Positions 44,544-52,313 of a stretch of 64,000 bases of DNA are shown here, one piece after another. Both the position numbers and the translations under genes were made by a program. The stretch spans positions 174,628-238,627 of the forward strand of contig NZ_JAFLHG010000005.1 in the NCBI RefSeq assembly GCF_018717645.1, in the 5' to 3' direction. The stretch comes from Microbacterium flavum. GTDB lineage: Bacteria > Actinomycetota > Actinomycetes > Actinomycetales > Microbacteriaceae. Below the pieces are notes generated by a model. It did not search any database and was not told where the DNA came from. It saw only the letters and a list, made by a program, of their open reading frames with translations. How positions within the stretch are numbered: the stretch's first letter is position 1; every line of letters begins with the position of its first letter.

Positions 44544-46670
44544 TTAGCCATCCAGCACTTCGACGACTCTGTCGCAGCGAGGGCATCCGAGCCCGTTCAC
44601 GCGGCTGACCACCCTCGCTTCCCAGACATGATCGCTTGAGCACCGCCAAGTGATCATTGCGGTAGATGCTGGCTTCACCCGTTCGGGTCGGGACTTGTTG
44701 CTGATGTCCCACTCCACAGCGAGGTCAGGTCTCAAAGTCGCCAGGTCGGTCTCTCCCGGAACGGCGCGATGACCGTAGCAGTGGGGGCAGCCACTGGCCT
44801 GGCGACCGGTTCGGCTTGCGATCACCGCCTCCCATTGATGCCCGTGCTTGCAGTTCCACAGCGCGCGCTGCTTCGAACCCGCAGGCACCTCGGTCGGCTC
44901 GCGCGCGTTCGAGGCGTCCCATTCGCGAACCAAGTCGGGCCGAACCGTGGCAAGGTCTGTCTTGCCGACGATGGCGTATCTCCCGAAGCAGAACGGGCAT
45001 CCTGTGCCGAGAACGTGTCGCCGGTAGATGGCGGCAGTCCACGTGTGGCTCTCCGCGCAAACCCACATGACCTTCTTGCCAGAGCCCGGTACCACCGCGT
45101 CTGGGCGCAGCGTGTTGCTGGAATGCCACTGCGCGGCGAGATCTGGACGGACAGAAGCCAGGTCTGTGAGTCCAACAATGGGTCGCTTTCCGGCGCAGAA
45201 CGGGCAGCCCTGGCCCTTGGATCGATTGCTCACCATGGCATCCCACTCGTGGCCGCACGAACCCGTCCACCACACCTTTGCTATCGAGAAGGCGCCAATC
45301 GAACCCGGAGCGAGTTCGCCGTTGCGCTCAAGGTTCCATTCCGCCATGAGGTCGGGACGAAGTGTCGCGAGATCTGTCTGGCCAGGAATCACTCGGTTTC
45401 CGGCGCAGAACGGACAACCGGATCCGTTTCTCGCCCGGTTGTTGATCGTCGCAGCCCATCGATGACCTTGCCCGCAGTTCCAATTGACACGTCGGTTGGA
45501 TCGCGCACCAACGTGATCGGGGTCGCCAGCGTTCGCGCCCGGGCTGCGGTCCCACTCCTTCGCCAGCGCAGGGAACTGAGTGCCGAGGTCGGTCTGGCCC
45601 TTCCAGGCGGCTTGGCCCGCGCAATAAGGGCAGCCGGCTATCGCGCGGACGTACGGCGTCGATTCCCACGTGTGCCCTGCGTCGCACACCCACCACGCCT
45701 TATAGGACGTCCCCCTCCCGCCCCACGGGTCGCGGGCGGGGTCATTTGTGCTCCAGTCCCACTCGGCGACGGCGTGCGGTCGGCGCTGTATCCAGAGAGG
45801 GTACGGGGCTGCGACGTCGATGATCTCCGGAGCATCTACGACATCCATCGGGACGTTCAGTGGGTCAATGCGAGTTGGGCGAACTTCCCGACGTCGGGGA
45901 CGCAGCCAGAGCACGATCCGTTCGACGAGCACATCGATCGGCGCCGCATCAAAATGAAACTTTGAGGCGATGGCTTGGCGAATCTCATCGGACGGCAGGC
46001 CGACCCACCGATCGACGATCGCTGAGTCGGAAAGCACCTGCAAGACCGCGATCGTCTCGGGGTAAAGTGCCGCTCGACCGCGGATTTCGTGGTCATCGAT
46101 GCATCGTGACAATTGCGCCGTCCAGCCCTGCGGCTGGGTCAGCCAAGCGTTGTCGCGCACCATCTCCCACACTCGGGCGTGAAGCCGGGCGTCAATGCCT
46201 CCCGAGGCCACCAAGCGTCGGAATCGCCGCTCCGCCTTCGCTTGATGGTCGCTGTGCGCGACCACCAGCTGCGTGTCGGGTGTCGTACCTGGGCCCATCC
46301 AGACCATCTGACCTGGATGCCGAAGGCACCAGTTCTCGCGATCGTGCGGGATCTGCTCCACAAGATCGCCAGCAGAGCAAAGGCGGCAGAGGAAGCGTTG
46401 GGGATAGATCCACGATGCGTCGGGCTGTGTGATTCCTCGCAGACGAAGATAGTGACCCTCAGGGCGTCCCGCGGCGGCCTCGATAGTGGCCGCCGCAGCG
46501 GCCTCGTCCATCCACACCCGATAGATATACGGCTGCGTCGGGGAAGTGAGTCCCCGCTCTACGTCGCCAAACGGGACCCCGGCCGCTTTGCACTGTCGTT
46601 TGGCATATGAACGGGGAGATTCGAATCGATGCCACTTGGGGCGAATCGGCCACGCTCGGATGTCGGTCAT
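44544..46670 (-). CDS. tniQ: TniQ/TnsD-type target selector fused to six zinc-ribbon repeats
   Basis: A 708-aa protein. The first about 290 residues are TniQ-like, with the zinc knuckle FLCRLCSAGD...NWCLRHPGQMVW and helical repeats. From about residue 295 six DUF4379-type zinc ribbons of about 68 residues follow, each ending in a CPxC pair (CPYCAG, CPFCAG, CPFCAG, CPFCFG, CPHCYG, CPRCD) and each containing W.C..gH.W. The linkers repeat GxTDLATLRPDL. TniQ proteins choose the insertion site in Tn7-like elements; the ribbon array is a plausible DNA reader. ATG 46670 overlaps the tniB stop. Confidence 0.85.
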   Translation of the reverse strand: MTDIRAWPIRPKWHRFESPRSYAKRQCKAAGVPFGDVERGLTSPTQPYIYRVWMDEAAAAATIEAAAGRPEGHYLRLRGITQPDASWIYPQRFLCRLCSAGDLVEQIPHDRENWCLRHPGQMVWMGPGTTPDTQLVVAHSDHQAKAERRFRRLVASGGIDARLHARVWEMVRDNAWLTQPQGWTAQLSRCIDDHEIRGRAALYPETIAVLQVLSDSAIVDRWVGLPSDEIRQAIASKFHFDAAPIDVLVERIVLWLRPRRREVRPTRIDPLNVPMDVVDAPEIIDVAAPYPLWIQRRPHAVAEWDWSTNDPARDPWGGRGTSYKAWWVCDAGHTWESTPYVRAIAGCPYCAGQAAWKGQTDLGTQFPALAKEWDRSPGANAGDPDHVGARSNRRVNWNCGQGHRWAATINNRARNGSGCPFCAGNRVIPGQTDLATLRPDLMAEWNLERNGELAPGSIGAFSIAKVWWTGSCGHEWDAMVSNRSKGQGCPFCAGKRPIVGLTDLASVRPDLAAQWHSSNTLRPDAVVPGSGKKVMWVCAESHTWTAAIYRRHVLGTGCPFCFGRYAIVGKTDLATVRPDLVREWDASNAREPTEVPAGSKQRALWNCKHGHQWEAVIASRTGRQASGCPHCYGHRAVPGETDLATLRPDLAVEWDISNKSRPERVKPASTAMITWRCSSDHVWEARVVSRVNGLGCPRCDRVVEVLDG

Positions 46671-47716
46671 GCTGCCTCGACCAGGTCTTTCAGCTTTACC
46701 CTGTGCCGAAGCGGTGTTGTGTGCTGCAGCCCGTCCAGGACCGCAAAGAGTTGATCGCGAGACACCTGTTCGTCGAGGCGGTTCGGATCATCGAGAATCG
46801 ACGCGACCAGTCGCTCGATCGTCATGGCGAGCAGCGCGAGCCGTCCGTGCGTCGCGGAATGGAGAGCCTGCGCGTTGAGTGTGAGCGTGCCCGGCACGTG
46901 GTCACAAAGAGGCAGATTACGGTCAAAGATCGCCACCCAGCGCGTCCAGAGCGCCATCCCCTCCTTGGTCGAGACGTCGACCTTACGCAGCTCGACCATG
47001 TCGCATCGCATCGTGACCTGCATGCCGTGGCCGGATCCGAATGCCTTGCCGCTGCCCAGGCTGATCCCGACGAGCGCCACAGTCGCCGACGATTCGTTTT
47101 GCAGAGCCTTGATAACGCTCGACGGCTCAGTGCCTCTCAGATGGTGAGCCTCGTCGATCACAAGTAGCTTCGTCCGATGGACGCTGAGGAGTTTCAGGGC
47201 CTCCACGCGGAGCGCGTCAGTGTTACTTGACCTCGCCACGACCGCTGTGGGCGCAAGGAATCGGACGATCTGTGTCAGTAGCGTCTTGCCGGTGGCGTTC
47301 TCGGTCATCTCCACCCAGACAACCGGTACGTGCCCGTCGTCGGCGTAATCCGGAAAGTGCTTCGCGTGATCGTTCTCTACAGACCGAGCGAGGAGCATGG
47401 CGAGCTCGGTCTTGCCGTAGAAGAGTGGGGCCGAGATCATCAGACCTCTACGCGAGTTCGTGCGGCGGGGGTTGGTTCTGATGAGCCTCGCCAAAATTCC
47501 GGTGCTGCGATCCTGCTCCGGTGTGGGCACTCTTAGTGTTAGCCGAACAAAGTCGTCACGCGCTTGGTCGTAGAGCGCACGTTGGTCCGCGGGTAGCGCG
47601 CAGTAGTCCGCGAAGGAGAGGGCGGGCGGCATGGGGGGCAATGCACGGAGCGCCTCACGCAGGCCGGGGAGCGTCGTCTTGCTGGAGTGCTCCAGTGTGA
47701 GCGAGGGGATGATCAC
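46667..47716 (-). CDS. tniB: TniB/TnsC-type AAA+ transposition regulator
   Basis: A 349-aa AAA+ ATPase. Walker A reads ISAPLFYGKTELA, with the usual first Gly replaced by Ala but GKT kept; Walker B is KLLVIDEAHHL; the sensor-1 region is TVALVGIS. In Tn7-like systems TnsC bridges the target selector and the transposase. GTG 47716 shares one base with the tniA stop. Confidence 0.88.
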   Translation of the reverse strand: MIIPSLTLEHSSKTTLPGLREALRALPPMPPALSFADYCALPADQRALYDQARDDFVRLTLRVPTPEQDRSTGILARLIRTNPRRTNSRRGLMISAPLFYGKTELAMLLARSVENDHAKHFPDYADDGHVPVVWVEMTENATGKTLLTQIVRFLAPTAVVARSSNTDALRVEALKLLSVHRTKLLVIDEAHHLRGTEPSSVIKALQNESSATVALVGISLGSGKAFGSGHGMQVTMRCDMVELRKVDVSTKEGMALWTRWVAIFDRNLPLCDHVPGTLTLNAQALHSATHGRLALLAMTIERLVASILDDPNRLDEQVSRDQLFAVLDGLQHTTPLRHRVKLKDLVEAA

Positions 47717-49749
47717 TAGCTCAGATCCTTCGTGGTCACGATGTCATACCGAGAGGAGGTCCAGTCAATATCGCTGACGTTGACCGGAGCGGCCCAATCT
47801 CGTAGATCGAAGGGGACGGGTTCGGTTACCGGGGCTGCGACGTCGTCAGAGCCACGCGCGGATACCCTGAGCTGGCGGTTTCGTGCTTGCTTGTCGCTTC
47901 GAGCTCTTCGCTCGATCTCGTCGAGGAACTCGGCTGTCTTTGGCGTCTCGCCTGGGGCTCCAGTGCCGAAGCGTTCGACGAGCCGGACCTCAGTCTCGGC
48001 GGCCATCCACGCCGCGCGGTCGTCGATCGCCTTGTCCCAGCACTCGATCCACTCGTCGGTTTCAGGATGCTGAACCCAGACCGCGTTGTCGTTGCAGGGA
48101 TCGAATCGGATGTCGAACTTCCGTGCCTGCCGCGATCCGGCGGGAGCACCGGAGAGTGAGCGATTCCGGAGGTCAGCCAAGAGTGGTGAGTCGTACTTGC
48201 GGTTGCGGAATTCGATCCCTTCGTTGCTGATGATCCGGCCCTCGGAGGGGAGCAGAGCGAGGAAGTCCTCTGCTCGGAACGGAAGTTGAACCCCAGGACC
48301 GACCTCGAACAAGGCTGCGTACATCTGGTTGGGTGTCCACTCGCGGCCCGGGAACAGCGGAGAGCGCAGTCCCCCGTGCTGTTTGTTCAAGAAGACCGTG
48401 GTGATCCACGCGTCAAAAGCGAGCCGCACCGAATCCAACGTGAGCGTCGGGTTATCGCGTTTCCCTCGATTGGGCACCGAGTTGCCGGTGGAACCGGCAA
48501 GCCACTGTGCGAAGTCCGTCGATGTCGTGCCGAAATTGCGCTCGACGTGTGGCTTGGTCGCCGGGGCGTTCGGTGGCGCGAGCACGATTGTGATTCCGAA
48601 GGCGCGACAGGCCGCTTCGAATGTCGCTGATCGGAAGTCGGCGCCGCCGTCGACGGTGATCGCATGTGGAAAGATCCAGGGCACGGCGAGCGACTCGTCA
48701 TCGAGGTACGGGTTGATCCTCTTCATCAGCTTCGCGGGCAGGGTCGCAGAGCCTGACAGGGTGGCTGCAGACGAGCCGGGCATGGCCCTGCGTCCGACGA
48801 TTGCTCTTGCCAATAGCAGCGCGTGGTCGAATCCGTTCGGCCGATTGGCATGGATTGCCCACGCCAACGGGACTCTGCTTGCCACGCAGAAGAGCGCCGT
48901 GACGGTGGGGCGGAAGGTGTTGCCCTTCTCGTCCCACACTTGGACGTCCAACGTCGTCGAGTCGATCTCGCATACCTGTCCGAGTCGATGAGAGTTCCCC
49001 GAGAAGTACTCCCGATCCGGACTGTTCGATGTGTTGCGGCGGGTTGTCGCCTTCGCGAAGCTGTACCGGCCCGCATCACGCTCATTGATGTACCCCTGGA
49101 GGGTCGTGGGTTTCACGTTGCAGATCGCATCGCCCGGGTACATCGCCTCGAGCGTGCGTCGCACGAGGGCGGCGCAGTGACGGCGACTGCTCGTGTGCAG
49201 GTTGATTCGACTGTCGAGCTCGCGGTCGATGACCGCGATGAGGCGAGGATCCGCCTTGCTGATCACCAACCGCTTCTGACCCTTCGGATGCAACCGAGCA
49301 TCCACCCCGGCGACGCCCTCCGACTCGTAGACCTTCCAATAGTTGAACAGCGCTTTGCGGCTGCGCGCGAGAGAGGTGCCAGCCAACTCAGCGACCTTCG
49401 CAGTGATCCGCTGCTCCTGCGTCGTTCGGGTGAGGTCGTACCCCGGACGCGCCCCGACCGCGCTCGGGTCCATCGGCACGCCACGGAAAGCCTCGAGCAG
49501 ATGCTTTTCCATGTCGAGCACGTCAGCTGACCAGTCGCTTGCGGTGGGGCGAAGCGGCGTACTCGACTGCCGACGGGCGGTGCCAGCCAAGCCGATGAGT
49601 TCGGGCATCGAGATGACGAGCCAATCGTCTTCGGCGCCGTCGCGTCGAAGTGTTGCCTCGACGCCTCGGCGCACGCGCTCCCACACCCAGAGATCCCCAT
49701 CTATCTCGACCTTGGCGCCGAGCTTGAGCTTGTACTCCTCGCTGGTCAT
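47716..49749 (-). CDS. tniA: TniA/TnsB-type DDE transposase
   Basis: A 677-aa Mu/TnsB-type transposase with N-terminal HTH domains, then the DDE catalytic core: Asp in CEIDSTTLDV, Asp in VDGGADFRSATFE, Glu in KPHVERNFGT. A Mu-type C-terminal beta-barrel follows (EFRNRKYDSPLLADL, IRFDPCNDNAVWV). Residues about 145-215 match the decayed fragment at 2730-3041. ATG 49749 overlaps the tnsA stop (ATGA). Confidence 0.93.
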   Translation of the reverse strand: MTSEEYKLKLGAKVEIDGDLWVWERVRRGVEATLRRDGAEDDWLVISMPELIGLAGTARRQSSTPLRPTASDWSADVLDMEKHLLEAFRGVPMDPSAVGARPGYDLTRTTQEQRITAKVAELAGTSLARSRKALFNYWKVYESEGVAGVDARLHPKGQKRLVISKADPRLIAVIDRELDSRINLHTSSRRHCAALVRRTLEAMYPGDAICNVKPTTLQGYINERDAGRYSFAKATTRRNTSNSPDREYFSGNSHRLGQVCEIDSTTLDVQVWDEKGNTFRPTVTALFCVASRVPLAWAIHANRPNGFDHALLLARAIVGRRAMPGSSAATLSGSATLPAKLMKRINPYLDDESLAVPWIFPHAITVDGGADFRSATFEAACRAFGITIVLAPPNAPATKPHVERNFGTTSTDFAQWLAGSTGNSVPNRGKRDNPTLTLDSVRLAFDAWITTVFLNKQHGGLRSPLFPGREWTPNQMYAALFEVGPGVQLPFRAEDFLALLPSEGRIISNEGIEFRNRKYDSPLLADLRNRSLSGAPAGSRQARKFDIRFDPCNDNAVWVQHPETDEWIECWDKAIDDRAAWMAAETEVRLVERFGTGAPGETPKTAEFLDEIERRARSDKQARNRQLRVSARGSDDVAAPVTEPVPFDLRDWAAPVNVSDIDWTSSRYDIVTTKDLS

Positions 49750-50570
49750 GCCACCGCTCCCGTCAGTGCCGCTTCGGTTGTCGTGTAGACCGTCTCGCTG
49801 CTGAACACACCACCGAGATCTACGTGAAGCAGCCGGCGCCAAGCAAGGTTGTCGACCCACGCACACGCGTGTGGCGGGCAGTCCGGGGATGCGATCAGAC
49901 AGAGATCGCCGCGGCTTCGACCCGCGCGCGCTGCGTTCAGGATGAGTGTTTCCGTCTCGTGGCCAGGTCGGCAGCGGTCGTGGCGGGACGCAGACAGGCT
50001 GTCGAGGTTGCCGGTCGCGCGTTTATCGTGGCCTGTCAGCACCCGGTAGCGCCACCCGAGCACATCGCAGGCGGCCGCAGTCTCACCGAACTGAATGCGC
50101 GCCGCGTCGTCGACCCGCTCCGCAGGACGCACATCCAACAGACCGTATGAGCCATCGGCGAAAAGCGCCAGCAGATCAGGGAAATGCGAGTAGCCCGATA
50201 ACCGCGATCCGTGCCCGAAGGTGATCGCCACCGGCTGCGCCCAGAGTCGTTCCACCTGGCCGCTGTACTCCAACCAGAGGACCTCCCACCGTTCTTCCTG
50301 AGACTCGCACCAGACGTGGGTTTCCGTTGGCTGCCAGAAGTAAAGGCTCGGCGTGAACCTGAACCGAAGGCCCTTCGACTTCCGCAACGGTAGAGGATCG
50401 ATCGTCGTCCAATCGCGATCACCCAGGTCGCGGTCGATGACGGCCCAGTCGTGCCGCTCGGACTTCTCGGGAGCGCTGCCGACGGCGCGAGATATCCAGT
50501 GCAACTCGGTGGACGATGTGCGCCGTCGGGGGACGATCTGCTGAGGTCCAGCTACTGGGAACACCCGCAT
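49746..50570 (-). CDS. tnsA: TnsA-like endonuclease
   Basis: A 274-aa protein with a PD-(D/E)xK-like core: CESQEERWEVLWLEYSG, SHFPDLLALF and GLLDVRPAERV, the order expected for TnsA (E...PD...DxR/K). The last Lys of the usual motif appears as Arg-Pro, so activity needs proof. TnsA cuts the 5' ends and allows cut-and-paste movement; its presence separates this element from Tn5053/Tn402. ATG 50570 is the first gene inside the right terminus. Confidence 0.8.
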   Translation of the reverse strand: MRVFPVAGPQQIVPRRRTSSTELHWISRAVGSAPEKSERHDWAVIDRDLGDRDWTTIDPLPLRKSKGLRFRFTPSLYFWQPTETHVWCESQEERWEVLWLEYSGQVERLWAQPVAITFGHGSRLSGYSHFPDLLALFADGSYGLLDVRPAERVDDAARIQFGETAAACDVLGWRYRVLTGHDKRATGNLDSLSASRHDRCRPGHETETLILNAARAGRSRGDLCLIASPDCPPHACAWVDNLAWRRLLHVDLGGVFSSETVYTTTEAALTGAVA

Positions 50571-50700
50571 CACCTCTCGCAAGCAAAGTCGGTGTCTGAC
50601 GTTGCGAGGACGATGGGCTGATTGGAGCCCCATCGCTCCTCTATCCACTTCCGATGCTCTTCCTCGACGAACAACAACCCGTCGTCGTCATCGGCGTGTC

Positions 50701-50776
50701 GTGACACTCGATGTCATTCGACCGCCCGCCTATGTCAGGCAGAGCCGGTTTGTGTCATCGCAACCCGTTCCCGACA
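50701..50776 (-). repeat. Right terminus of the composite (TGACAC type)
   Basis: Read inward on the minus strand: TGTCGGGAACGGGTTGCGA, then TGACAC at offset +19 (50757-50752), further TGACA sites at about +39 and +60, and TCGTGACACT (plus strand 50698-50707), which also occurs at the left ends. It lies upstream of tnsA, so it also holds the operon promoter. Confidence 0.72.
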
Positions 50777-50781
50777 GGAAG
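50777..50781. repeat. Target-site duplication, right copy (GGAAG)
   Basis: GGAAG lies directly after the terminal CCGACA of the composite and matches 3184-3188. Confidence 0.75.
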
Positions 50782-50784
50782 GGG

Positions 50785-50831
50785 TTGACACGCGGCATCC
50801 GTCGGCATAACGTACAACCAAATGGTTGTAC
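50785..50831 (+). promoter_or_regulatory. arsR-family promoter and palindromic operator
   Basis: TTGACA (50785-50790), a 17-bp spacer and TAACGT (50808-50813) form a good promoter. GTACAACC-AAAT-GGTTGTAC (50812-50831) is a perfect 8-bp inverted repeat covering the predicted transcription start and the ATG at 50822, so the transcript is probably leaderless and autorepressed. The transposon duplication ends 3 bp before the -35 box. Confidence 0.65.
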
Positions 50832-51214
50832 AAACGGAGTTGAGCGACGATGAGATCGACCGCGTGTTCCACGCCCTGGCACAGGCCACGCGGCGCGACA
50901 TCCTGCGGCGCACCATCGAGGGCGAGCAGTCGGTCTCGATGCTCGCAGCGGCATACGAGATGTCCTTCGCTGCCGTCCAGAAGCACGTGGCGGTCCTCGA
51001 AGCCGCTCAGCTCATCGTCAAGCGCGCCGAAGGACGGGAGCGGCTCGTGCGCGCCGATCCCGTCATGATCGCCCGCGCCCGCGCCCTCCTCGCGCGGTAC
51101 GAGGACCTCTGGCGCGCCCGTATCGACCGGCTCGATGCGCTCCTCGCAGGACCCGACCCCTCGACAGGCTCGGGGACCGACCCCGAGCTGCAGGACCCAC
51201 GAAAAGGAGAGTGA
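50822..51214 (+). CDS. ArsR-family HTH regulator
   Basis: A 130-aa winged helix (FHALAQATRRDILRRTIEGEQ, MSFAAVQKHVAVLEAAQLIVKRAEGRERL). It lacks the metal-binding cysteines of metalloregulators and belongs to the group that pairs with SRPBCC/AHSA1 proteins. The SRPBCC gene follows after one base. ATG 50822 lies inside a palindrome, so it probably represses itself. Confidence 0.9.
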   Translation: MVVQTELSDDEIDRVFHALAQATRRDILRRTIEGEQSVSMLAAAYEMSFAAVQKHVAVLEAAQLIVKRAEGRERLVRADPVMIARARALLARYEDLWRARIDRLDALLAGPDPSTGSGTDPELQDPRKGE

Positions 51215-51215
51215 C

Positions 51216-52184
51216 ATGCCCGTCACCGACATCACGACCGATCCGGAGAACCTCACGATGACGCTCGTCGCGGACGCCGCGGCGCCCGTCGAGCGGCTGT
51301 GGCGGGCGTTCACCCAGCCCGATCAGCTGTCGCGCTTCTGGGGCCCTCCCGGGTGGCCAGCGACGTTCACCGCGTTCGACCTGCGGCCCGGAGGGCGCGC
51401 GGAGTACCACATGACGAGCCCGCAGGGCCAGCGCTCCGGGGGCTCGTGGGAGGTGCTCAGCGTCGACGACGGGCGCTCGTTCGAGGTGCTCGACTCGTTC
51501 GTCGGCGAGGACGGCGAGAAGCTCGAGGGCTTCCCGTCGATGCGCATGGTCTTCACCTTCGCGTCGACCGAGGACGGCTCGCGCCTCACCAACACGACCT
51601 ACTTCCCCTCTCACGAGGCGCTCGAGCAGGTCATCGCGATGGGTGCCGTCGAGGGTTCGCGGATGGCGATGGACCAGCTCGACGCCGTTCTGCAGGATCT
51701 CCGGGAGTACGCGCAGGGCAAGGGCACGCGCACCGAGATCCTGGACGACACGCACGTGCGCATCACCCGTCTCATCGAAGGGGCGCGCGACCTCGTCTGG
51801 CGCGCGCACCAGGAGCCGGAGCTGCTGAAGACGTGGCTGCTCGGCCCGGACGGATGGCAGATGATCGAGTGCGAGGTCGGCGACACGTATCGCTACGTCT
51901 GGCAGCAGGGCGACGACGAGTCGACGCGCTTCGGGTTCGAGGGCGAGACGGTGCTGAGCGAGCCGACCTGGCGCGCCGTCACCACCGAGAAGATGATCGG
52001 CATGGACGGCCCCGGCACTCTCAACGACCTGCAGCTCTACGAAGAGGACGGCGCGACCCTGCTGACGCTCCTGATCGAGTACCCGAGCCTCGAGATGCGC
52101 GACATGATCCTCGCGACCGGCATGACCGAGGGCATGGAGGCCTCGTACGCCCGCCTCGAAGAGACCGTGCTCGCGAACGCCTGA
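51216..52184 (+). CDS. Two-domain SRPBCC (AHSA1-like) protein
   Basis: A 322-aa protein with two START-like AHSA1 domains: residues about 15-165 (VERLWRAFTQPDQLSRFWGPPGW) and 175-320 (ARDLVWRAHQEPELLKTWLLGPDGW). The fold binds hydrophobic ligands. It is encoded with the ArsR-type regulator, a widespread pair of uncertain role. The duplicated domain is common in actinobacterial members. Confidence 0.88.
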   Translation: MPVTDITTDPENLTMTLVADAAAPVERLWRAFTQPDQLSRFWGPPGWPATFTAFDLRPGGRAEYHMTSPQGQRSGGSWEVLSVDDGRSFEVLDSFVGEDGEKLEGFPSMRMVFTFASTEDGSRLTNTTYFPSHEALEQVIAMGAVEGSRMAMDQLDAVLQDLREYAQGKGTRTEILDDTHVRITRLIEGARDLVWRAHQEPELLKTWLLGPDGWQMIECEVGDTYRYVWQQGDDESTRFGFEGETVLSEPTWRAVTTEKMIGMDGPGTLNDLQLYEEDGATLLTLLIEYPSLEMRDMILATGMTEGMEASYARLEETVLANA

Positions 52185-52200
52185 TCGCCCCCTCACCGAG

Positions 52201-52251
52201 AACGCGCGAACCGCTCGCACACCCCTCGCCGGGGAGCGGTTCGCGCGTTTT
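52201..52251 (+). terminator. Strong hairpin terminator
   Basis: AACGCGCGAACCGCTC (52201-52216) pairs perfectly with GAGCGGTTCGCGCGTT (52234-52249) around a 17-nt loop, followed by TTTTCG. It ends the arsR-SRPBCC unit 17 bp after the stop. Confidence 0.8.
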
Positions 52252-52313
52252 CGCGTGCCGCACGCCCCGCGTCGCTCACCGATTCCGTCCGCGGCCGCCG
52301 CGAGGATGGTCTC

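Larger units (their letters stand above)
3189..50776. mobile_element. Composite Tn7-like transposon, 47.6 kb
   Basis: Both ends read inward as TGTCGG, with TGACAC beginning 19 nt in (3208 on the left; reverse complement ending at 50757 on the right). Both are flanked by GGAAG. The only complete transposition operon (tnsA-tniA-tniB-tniQ, 50570-44544) lies at the right end and is transcribed inward. An internal pair of ends at 32239-32391 divides it into unit A (metal and redox cargo) and unit B (defence cargo plus transposition genes). Matching outer duplications imply the whole 47.6 kb moved together at its last transposition; this is inferred from five bases and end symmetry. It was inserted next to the end of an older related element. 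Confidence 0.75.
32310..50776. mobile_element. Unit B: defence cargo plus Tn7-like transposition operon
   Basis: An 18.5-kb unit bounded by two TGACAC-type ends in inverted orientation. The transposition operon starts at the right end and reads inward. The cargo is toxin/kinase, ubiquitin-like, and restriction-modification genes. A normal Tn7-like unit should have one end of each type; the expected inward-facing GTGCAAC-type end was not found. The unit may therefore be a hybrid formed by deletion or recombination. Confidence 0.6.

Noticed and set aside
44750..45790. Regular DNA repetition every about 205 bp, considered as a repeat array or CRISPR-like locus
   Set aside because: The period equals one zinc-ribbon repeat of the tniQ protein; the repeats are diverged at DNA level and coding. 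No short identical repeats with spacers exist.
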